A stretch of 5,094 nt of DNA from Flavobacteriaceae bacterium (lineage in GTDB: Bacteria > Bacteroidota > Bacteroidia > Flavobacteriales > Flavobacteriaceae), in the NCBI GenBank assembly GCA_018674025.1, contig JABHBC010000259.1, forward strand, positions 1 through 5,094, given 5' to 3'. A program made the position numbers and the translations under genes. The notes beneath the pieces are model-generated. The model did no database searches and was not told where the DNA came from. It saw nothing but the letters and a program-made list of their open reading frames with translations. Of this stretch, positions 1 through 5,094 are shown one piece after another. Positions within the stretch are counted from its first letter, which is position 1; each line of letters begins with the position of its first letter.

Positions 1-818
1 CAATTCAAAGTTCCGCCATTTTGATCCCTCCAAATAATAAAATAACTATTATCAGCATCTGTTTCTGCAGTATCAACAACGTCATCCCAGAAACTAACAG
101 TTGAACCTTCCCAAGCATTCCCGTTGATAGATTGATTAGTTATTAAACTCCATGTTGATTTATCAATTACTTCTTCAAATAAAGGAGCATAAACTCCTTT
201 TTCTTCTAAGTCAGTAATGTTTCCGTCAAAGTCCTCAACTTTAGTCAAAAAAGTCAAATCAGTAGCTTCAAGTCCTCTTATAAATCGATTTTCAACAGGG
301 CTATTAGATGACAAGATTCTTATTTCTTCATCTGAACCATTTTGAATATGAACATGAACATATACAGTCTTTGACTCAACATTTTCCCATTCAATTCTAA
401 CCCCTCCTAAATCAGGAGTTATCTCAATACTTTCTTGTACCAGATAAATAAAAGATTCAAGTGGAACAAAGTCAACTATTTCAGCTTGTGATGTATTGTC
501 ATTATTATCCACTACATACAAACTAACCTCAACAGGTGAAGTTTGGTTTAAACCAGAAATTTCAATTTCATTATTGTGAACGCTAGATACTCTAAAAACA
601 TCAACTCCGAGTGTATTTGTATATTCTGCTCTTACAAATAGAATATCATTATCATCAGGAAGAGTATAGGAAATAATTCCGCCACCATTTGTTGGAGTTA
701 TAGAATCTATAGTCAATTTACCAGGTGCAGTAACATCACCACTTTCTTTCTCTTCACAAGAAAAAGCAAATAATAGCATTGCAAATACAGTTAAAAATAT
801 TTTTATTTCTTTTTTCAT
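1..818 (-). CDS. PUL lipoprotein resembling the DUF4959-DUF5126-DUF5000 type, probable surface glycan-binding protein, 3'-partial
   Basis: My reverse-strand translation from the ATG at 818-816 is open for 272 codons to the window edge, with no stop. The N-terminus is a lipoprotein signal, MKKEIKIF followed by hydrophobic residues and a lipobox FAFSC with lipidated Cys21, then Glu-Glu-Lys-Glu. Three regions follow. Residues about 28-118 include GGGIISYTLPDDNDILFVRAEY and VEVSLYVVDNNDNTS and look like a DUF4959 beta-sandwich. Residues about 120-212 include ITPDLGGVRIEWEN and look like DUF5126. From about 213, LFEEVIDKSTW and FWDD resemble the start of DUF5000, a discoidin/F5-8-type-C-like domain, which is cut off. 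Proteins of this build often follow SusC/SusD and are presumed to be surface glycan-binding proteins. Lipoprotein status and position are seen directly; the domain names come from recalled patterns, and the binding role is inference. Relatives run to roughly 400 residues, so about a third is missing. An alternative is a SusE/SusF-like lipoprotein, which fits the motifs less well. Confidence 0.85.
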   Translation of the reverse strand, partial: MKKEIKIFLTVFAMLLFAFSCEEKESGDVTAPGKLTIDSITPTNGGGIISYTLPDDNDILFVRAEYTNTLGVDVFRVSSVHNNEIEISGLNQTSPVEVSLYVVDNNDNTSQAEIVDFVPLESFIYLVQESIEITPDLGGVRIEWENVESKTVYVHVHIQNGSDEEIRILSSNSPVENRFIRGLEATDLTFLTKVEDFDGNITDLEEKGVYAPLFEEVIDKSTWSLITNQSINGNAWEGSTVSFWDDVVDTAETDADNSYFIIWRDQNGGTLN

Positions 819-831
819 ATTAATTAATTTT
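819..831 (-). promoter_or_regulatory. Short intergenic translation leader of the third PUL gene
   Basis: The 13 bases between the SusD stop and the next ATG read AAAATTAATTAAT on the coding strand. They contain no Shine-Dalgarno sequence and no room for a promoter or terminator, so the downstream lipoprotein should be read from the same transcript as SusD. The A/T-only leader resembles the one before the SusD gene. Confidence 0.5.
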
Positions 832-2727
832 TTACCAACCTGGATTTTGAATTAAATTAGTATTTATAGTAAGTTCATTGATACTTATAGGGTGCAAATA
901 ATCTCTAGGACTATTAAATGATCTATTACCAACATCTCTAAGAGTGTAAAAACCATCTTCTGTAGTTTCATCAACAGACCAACCCTTTACTGGTGAATTT
1001 AAATAGTTTTCAGCCATCTTCCATCTTCTTAAATCATTATATCTATGACCTTCAAATGCAAACTCAATCAATCTCTCATGTCTAATAATATCTCTTAATC
1101 CATCTTGAGTAGTATGCTTGTTAACTGTAGCGGCAATTGAACCATCACTCCACGCCTCTTGAACAGTTTTAATCCCTGCTCTTTCTCTAACCGAATTTAA
1201 CATATTGTAAACTTCTTGAGTTGGTCCATTAAATTCGTTAGCCGCCTCAGCAAAGTTTAAATAAAGTTCTGCCAATCTAATCATAGGCCAAGAATATTGA
1301 ACTATTTTATCATAACCATCTCCCTCAGAATCTGGATGAACGATTTTTTTAAGTGCATAACCAGTAATTAAATAATCACTTGTATTAGCAATTCTACCAT
1401 GAGTTTCACCTTTTCTCATTTTTAAATTCCACTTACTTCCCCATGTTCTATTGTAGCCTCTATCAAAACCAATATTAGCATAAAATCTTGGCTCTCTGTT
1501 TAAATGTAGGTTAGCTGTCCTTTGAGCAAACTGAGCATATGGGTTTTGTGAAGTAGATATATTTGATACATTGTATCTATTATTGTAATCAAATGTAAGG
1601 TCTTCATCAATAGGTAAACCATTTTCAGTATAATACATCTCTACAGATCTAAGAGTTGGTGCTACCCATTGCCAAGCGGCTTCAACAGATGATGAAGTTG
1701 GACTCTTCATTAATGAGCCTGCTTGTAATTGCCACCAGTTAGTTCCAACTGGATTTGAATGACCCCAAAGAAGTTCATTATTCCATCTATCTACTATTGA
1801 ATACCTAACATCATATTGTTTTTGTACAATTTCATATTCATAATTTTCAGTATCAAAAGTTGGAGGTGTATCGGTAAACTCATATAAAGCTGATCCTTGT
1901 TCAATAGCAGTATTTATAGCATCTAAAGACGCATTCATTGCTAATTCCCATTTATTAATGTCATAATTTTGATTAAAGAAATGTTCACCATCTTCATTAA
2001 CAAAGCCAGAGTAAAACTCACTATTACCATTAAATAAAGGACTAGCTGCATATAATAAAACTCTAGACTTTAAAGATTTAGCAATAACTTGATCAACTCT
2101 ACCTAAATCATTATTATTAAGAACTCTCAAAGGTAAATTGGTAATAGCTGAGTCAATTGTTTCTGTTATATATGTAATACATTCATCAATTGTGTTCCTT
2201 CTCACGCTTACTTGTTGATCATTTGCTGAAATTGGCAAATTTTCATCAGTTATTGGAATGGGTCCATAATACTTTAAGAGAGTAAAGTGATAAAAAGCTT
2301 TTAAAAACTGAGCTTCAGCCTTCCAGGCATCTTTTTCCTCTTGTGTCATATCAACAACATTATCCATGTTTTCAATTAATGTGTTACAACTTCTAATTCC
2401 TCTCCACAAAGACCCATGACGCTCATATCCTGACCAATAACTCATTAGAGGGTTAGATGATGATTGAAGACCTTTCATTAATCTTATCCCTGCTGTTTCT
2501 TTAGAAATAGGTGTTGTTAAAGCATCCGTAGCAGTAACATAAGAACTATATAAATCATCATTTTTTGGTAAATAACTGTAGCATGTAACAAGTGCTGTGT
2601 ATGCTGATTCTTGTCTATCAAAGAGCAAGTCTAATTCCTGTGTTTGATCAGGAACAATATCTAAATATTCATCACAACTAAAAAGTGAAAATGAAATAAG
2701 AGCTAAGTATAAAATATTTTTTTTCAT
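832..2727 (-). CDS. SusD/RagB-family outer-membrane glycan-binding lipoprotein
   Basis: This is a surface lipoprotein expected to bind a glycan and close over the SusC barrel as a lid. It is complete at 631 residues, slightly longer than many family members. A basic start (MKKN) and hydrophobic segment end in a lipobox LFSC with lipidated Cys18, followed by Asp-Glu, which suits surface export of Bacteroidota lipoproteins. N-terminal SusD-like landmarks are WRGIRSCNTLIENM (108-121) and the TPR-type helix AEAQFLKAFYHFTLLKYYGPIP (138-159). C-terminal SusD/RagB landmarks are YSWPMIRLAELYLNFAEA (478-495), LNSVRERAG (510-518), IRHERLIEFAFEGHRYNDLRRW (548-569) and YLHPISINEL (610-619), ending NPGW. 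A Trp-rich stretch (W321, W331, W332, W352, W354) may contribute to ligand binding, which is inference. The start is fixed by the signal peptide. It lies downstream of SusC and 13 bases upstream of the next lipoprotein, so it is almost certainly co-transcribed with both. No internal damage is seen; the substrate is unknown. Confidence 0.98.
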   Translation of the reverse strand: MKKNILYLALISFSLFSCDEYLDIVPDQTQELDLLFDRQESAYTALVTCYSYLPKNDDLYSSYVTATDALTTPISKETAGIRLMKGLQSSSNPLMSYWSGYERHGSLWRGIRSCNTLIENMDNVVDMTQEEKDAWKAEAQFLKAFYHFTLLKYYGPIPITDENLPISANDQQVSVRRNTIDECITYITETIDSAITNLPLRVLNNNDLGRVDQVIAKSLKSRVLLYAASPLFNGNSEFYSGFVNEDGEHFFNQNYDINKWELAMNASLDAINTAIEQGSALYEFTDTPPTFDTENYEYEIVQKQYDVRYSIVDRWNNELLWGHSNPVGTNWWQLQAGSLMKSPTSSSVEAAWQWVAPTLRSVEMYYTENGLPIDEDLTFDYNNRYNVSNISTSQNPYAQFAQRTANLHLNREPRFYANIGFDRGYNRTWGSKWNLKMRKGETHGRIANTSDYLITGYALKKIVHPDSEGDGYDKIVQYSWPMIRLAELYLNFAEAANEFNGPTQEVYNMLNSVRERAGIKTVQEAWSDGSIAATVNKHTTQDGLRDIIRHERLIEFAFEGHRYNDLRRWKMAENYLNSPVKGWSVDETTEDGFYTLRDVGNRSFNSPRDYLHPISINELTINTNLIQNPGW

Positions 2728-2737
2728 AATTTTTTTC
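2728..2737 (-). promoter_or_regulatory. Translation leader of the SusD gene
   Basis: On the coding strand the ten bases before the SusD ATG read GAAAAAAATT. There is no GGAGG-like Shine-Dalgarno sequence. An A-rich leader of this kind is usual in Bacteroidota. The position just after the restored SusC stop suggests that the two genes share one message and may be translationally coupled. If ribosomes really stop at the earlier TAA, the gap grows to 37 bases. Confidence 0.5.
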
Positions 2738-2764
2738 TTAAAATTTAACTTGTAATCCCAAGTT
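2738..2764 (-). other. In-frame remnant of the SusC C-terminal beta-strand after the premature stop
   Basis: Directly after the TAA at 2767-2765, the same reading frame gives NLGLQVKF and then a second TAA at 2740-2738. Joined to the preceding PPQKI, it reads as a standard SusC ending: a proline/basic motif, alternating hydrophobic residues, a conserved Gly and a terminal Phe. The second stop leaves a 10-base gap to the SusD start, close to the 13-base gap of the next junction. The stop sits where relatives usually have Phe or Tyr, and TAT or TAC to TAA is a single substitution. The frame does not change, so an indel is unlikely. Reading this as former or miscalled coding sequence is inference from the family pattern, but the match is strong. 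Confidence 0.85.
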
Positions 2765-5094
2765 TTATATTTTTTGTGGTGGATAACCTAAACCATTACC
2801 ACCCATTTCAGTATCCCAAAGATCAAATTTGCTAAACGTTACCAAATTTAATCCAGTGAAGTATATTCTTGTATTTAGTCCACTAAATATTCCACTACTT
2901 TTTTCTGGGAGTGTATAACCAAATTCAATGTTTTTTAATCTTAAAAAATCTCCTTCTCGCTGCCACCAAGTTGACTGTTGATTATTATTACTTATTTCAT
3001 AAGTAGAGAGTCTAGGCCAAAATGCATTTGGATTTGGGTTATTTTCCGACCAATAATTATTTGCTATAACACTTAAAGCGTTTCTTTCATTTACAAAAGG
3101 AGAAATATCATTTGGATTTATAAAAAAAGAAACCTTTGCAGCTCCTTGCATGAAAATAGATAAATCAAAATCTCTGTAACCAGCAGAAATTCCAAAACCA
3201 TAAATGATTTCTGGAACTTGAGGAGACCCAATTGCTGTCATATCATTTTCATTTACAACACCATCACCATTTAAATCGGTATATTTAATATCTCCTGGCA
3301 AATAAGCATTTGAAGAGGATGAGAAACCATTAAATTGTTCAGGTGAATTAGCAATATCTTCGGCATCAATAAATAATCTTTCTGCAATTAAACCAAATGG
3401 CTGATTAACAGGGTACCCTATTCTGCTTAAATTATCAAATTCATATATTGGGTCACCATTTAAAATAATTTCATTAGTAGCGTAAGTAAAGTTAGCTCTA
3501 CCTGTTATGTATAATCCAGATGAAAAGGCTTGATTATAATCCATGGATGCGTCTATCCCTTTTGATTTAACTTCCCCAAGATTACTACTAATTCCAGTAG
3601 TTAAACCCATAGATTCTGGAATGTAATTTCTTTCCATATAGATTTGGGTTCTGTGCTCTGTAAAATAGTCAACTTGAAGATTTAAGGCCTTATTAATTTC
3701 AAGTTCTAAACCAAAGTTTGTTTTTTCAGCTACTTCCCAAGTAACATTAGGATTAGAATATCTATCTATCAAATATCCACTAGTGTAATTGTTATAATCT
3801 AGACCCCAAGAATATCCATTATCTCCATAATTTAAATTAACATCTGATAAATAAAAGAATCTATCACTAGCGCTTGAAATCGCATCATTTCCAACTTTAC
3901 CATTAGTAATTTTAAATTTTAATAATGTAATACTAGAATTCATTTCTTCAAACCATTTTTCATTAGATGCTATCCATCCAAATCCAACTGAGGGAAAAAA
4001 ACCAAATCTATTATCTTCAGCAAATTTTTCAGAGCCATTATATCCAAAATTAAACTCAGCATAATATCTACTATCAAAATTATAAGAAAATCTTCCTGAT
4101 AAACCCATATTTCTAGATGGCAGTGAAGCGAAATCACTACTACCACTAATTGTATTTAGAGATTCGCTAAAATTAAATACTAATAATCCACCAATTTCAT
4201 GCTTTTCTTCAAATATTCTATTGTACTCTGTAGTAAATTCATAATAGAAATTACTATTACTATAATTATTGATTTCTGGACTATTTAAATACTCTGTTCC
4301 CTCTGAAATTTGATATAAATAATACAACAAGCCTTCTTCAGTTTCTAGCTCAGCAGTACCATAATAAAATGGGTTATAACTTCGCTTATTTTCGTTCTCT
4401 GCATAAGTTCTAACTGATGCTAAACCTCTAAACTTCAAACCTTCTGTTATAAATCCTAAATCTTGCTCAAGTTGTACTTGTGATAGAATTGTATTGGTAA
4501 ATCTATCTTTGTATCCTTTCACCATATCTGCATATGGATTAGGGTAACCTCCGTTCCCTTTATTCCCAAATAGAGTGTGATTATAACCTAAATTATTTTC
4601 ATATTCATAAAATTTTGGAAAGTTAACAGGATTAGCATTCATTACATTGCCAAAAATACCATTAGCAGATTCACTTGGTCCATTATACCTTTCAAATAAT
4701 GAATAGAATTTAACAGCAATTTTAGTGGTCTCCGTTAAATTTATATTAATATTAGCTCTTAAGTTAGATCTATTAATATCAATATTATTATTAAAATTAT
4801 TTAAGGGGTCGACTTTTAGTAAACCTGTATCATTATTGTGTGATATAGATAAATAATACTGTGCAATTTCTCCACCTCCGTTAACATTAAGATTAGCTTT
4901 TCTATTTAATGTATAATCTTTAAATAACTCATTATACCAATTTACATTGGGATATATATTACGGTCATCAGAATTTATAGTTCCATATATTTTATTAATT
5001 GAATACTGTAATGGTGCTGATGGATTTCTTGATCTAGTTGCTTGGTTGTACATATTCATATAATCAACTCCACCTAAAAATTCATTCGTTTGAG
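2765..5094 (-). CDS. SusC/RagA-family TonB-dependent outer-membrane transporter, 5'-partial, apparently truncated by a premature stop
   Basis: This is a TonB-dependent outer-membrane barrel that imports oligosaccharides together with its SusD partner. The frame is open to the window edge: 11 codons (QTNEFLGGVDY) precede the first ATG at 5059 and read as the family's plug-end motif leading into DYMNMYNQA, so that ATG is internal. About 775 residues are visible. The family is usually about 1000, so the signal peptide, carboxypeptidase-like N-terminal domain and most of the plug lie outside. Family landmarks, counted from the internal Met: YPNVNWYNELFKD (36-48) at the plug/barrel transition, FPSVGFGWIASNEKWF (355-370), KITNGKVGN (383-391), a DLNGDGVVNEND loop (595-606), GDFLRLKNIEFGYTLP (703-718) and TRIYFTGLNL (730-739). 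The frame stops at TAA 2767-2765, eight codons short of the expected C-terminal strand, which still lies in frame downstream. Family assignment is very secure; the transported glycan is unknown. Whether the protein is functional depends on whether that stop is real. Confidence 0.95.
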   Translation of the reverse strand, partial: QTNEFLGGVDYMNMYNQATRSRNPSAPLQYSINKIYGTINSDDRNIYPNVNWYNELFKDYTLNRKANLNVNGGGEIAQYYLSISHNNDTGLLKVDPLNNFNNNIDINRSNLRANININLTETTKIAVKFYSLFERYNGPSESANGIFGNVMNANPVNFPKFYEYENNLGYNHTLFGNKGNGGYPNPYADMVKGYKDRFTNTILSQVQLEQDLGFITEGLKFRGLASVRTYAENENKRSYNPFYYGTAELETEEGLLYYLYQISEGTEYLNSPEINNYSNSNFYYEFTTEYNRIFEEKHEIGGLLVFNFSESLNTISGSSDFASLPSRNMGLSGRFSYNFDSRYYAEFNFGYNGSEKFAEDNRFGFFPSVGFGWIASNEKWFEEMNSSITLLKFKITNGKVGNDAISSASDRFFYLSDVNLNYGDNGYSWGLDYNNYTSGYLIDRYSNPNVTWEVAEKTNFGLELEINKALNLQVDYFTEHRTQIYMERNYIPESMGLTTGISSNLGEVKSKGIDASMDYNQAFSSGLYITGRANFTYATNEIILNGDPIYEFDNLSRIGYPVNQPFGLIAERLFIDAEDIANSPEQFNGFSSSSNAYLPGDIKYTDLNGDGVVNENDMTAIGSPQVPEIIYGFGISAGYRDFDLSIFMQGAAKVSFFINPNDISPFVNERNALSVIANNYWSENNPNPNAFWPRLSTYEISNNNQQSTWWQREGDFLRLKNIEFGYTLPEKSSGIFSGLNTRIYFTGLNLVTFSKFDLWDTEMGGNGLGYPPQKI

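Noticed and set aside
2728..2764. Possible promoter or terminator between the SusC and SusD genes
   Set aside because: The stretch reads as in-frame SusC tail plus a 10-base A-rich leader. I found no hairpin and no Bacteroidota -33/-7 promoter pair.
2765..2767. Programmed readthrough or stop-codon reassignment at the SusC TAA
   Set aside because: TAA is rarely a readthrough codon in bacteria, no known recoding signal is visible, and TAA ends the SusD gene and the restored SusC frame as a normal stop. A substitution or sequence error is simpler.
4735..4805. AT-rich, repeat-like stretch with ATT/AAT runs
   Set aside because: It encodes an Asn/Ile-rich barrel segment in frame (around NNIDINRSNLRANININL). 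The pattern follows from low G+C codon use and alternating beta-strand residues, with no exact tandem unit or array.
2765..5059. ATG at 5059 as the true start of the transporter gene
   Set aside because: The frame stays open upstream to the window edge and those codons continue the family's plug sequence. There is no signal peptide at the ATG, and the protein would lack its signal, N-terminal and plug domains. The gene is simply cut by the window.
1..5094. Plus-strand genes, CRISPR arrays, tRNAs or insertion sequences
   Set aside because: Minus-strand coding sequence fills essentially the whole window. I saw no regularly spaced direct repeats, tRNA-like cloverleaf, transposase motifs or terminal inverted repeats.

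Overview
The window is very AT-rich (roughly one third G+C by eye), with A-rich leaders in place of classical Shine-Dalgarno sites. All genes lie on the minus strand and belong to protein families typical of Bacteroidota. A SusC/SusD pair followed by a third lipoprotein is the signature of a polysaccharide utilization locus (PUL). The low G+C and the Asn/Ile/Lys-rich proteins suggest a flavobacterium or close relative; that placement is inference.

Reading in the direction of transcription (high to low coordinates), the window holds: (1) the C-terminal three quarters of a SusC/RagA-type TonB-dependent transporter, whose 5' end lies outside the window; (2) a complete 631-residue SusD/RagB-family lipoprotein; (3) the first 272 codons of a lipoprotein that looks like the DUF4959-DUF5126-DUF5000 type, cut by the low-coordinate edge. 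The gaps are very short and hold no visible promoter or terminator, so the three genes look like one transcription unit. There is no stretch over 300 bases without a gene. I see no RNA genes, mobile elements or CRISPR arrays.

In the expected scheme, SusD and the third protein are anchored by lipid to the outer surface and bind a glycan. SusD acts as the lid of the SusC barrel, and SusC imports oligosaccharides using TonB energy. No glycoside hydrolase, lyase or sulfatase is visible, so the substrate cannot be named.

The most notable detail is at the 3' end of the SusC gene. An in-frame TAA interrupts it eight codons before a perfect family-type C-terminus (NLGLQVKF, then a second TAA). The SusC frame therefore seems to have gained a nonsense codon, or the base is a sequencing or assembly error. 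Otherwise the window is an ordinary PUL core, and I see no evidence for a new kind of system.
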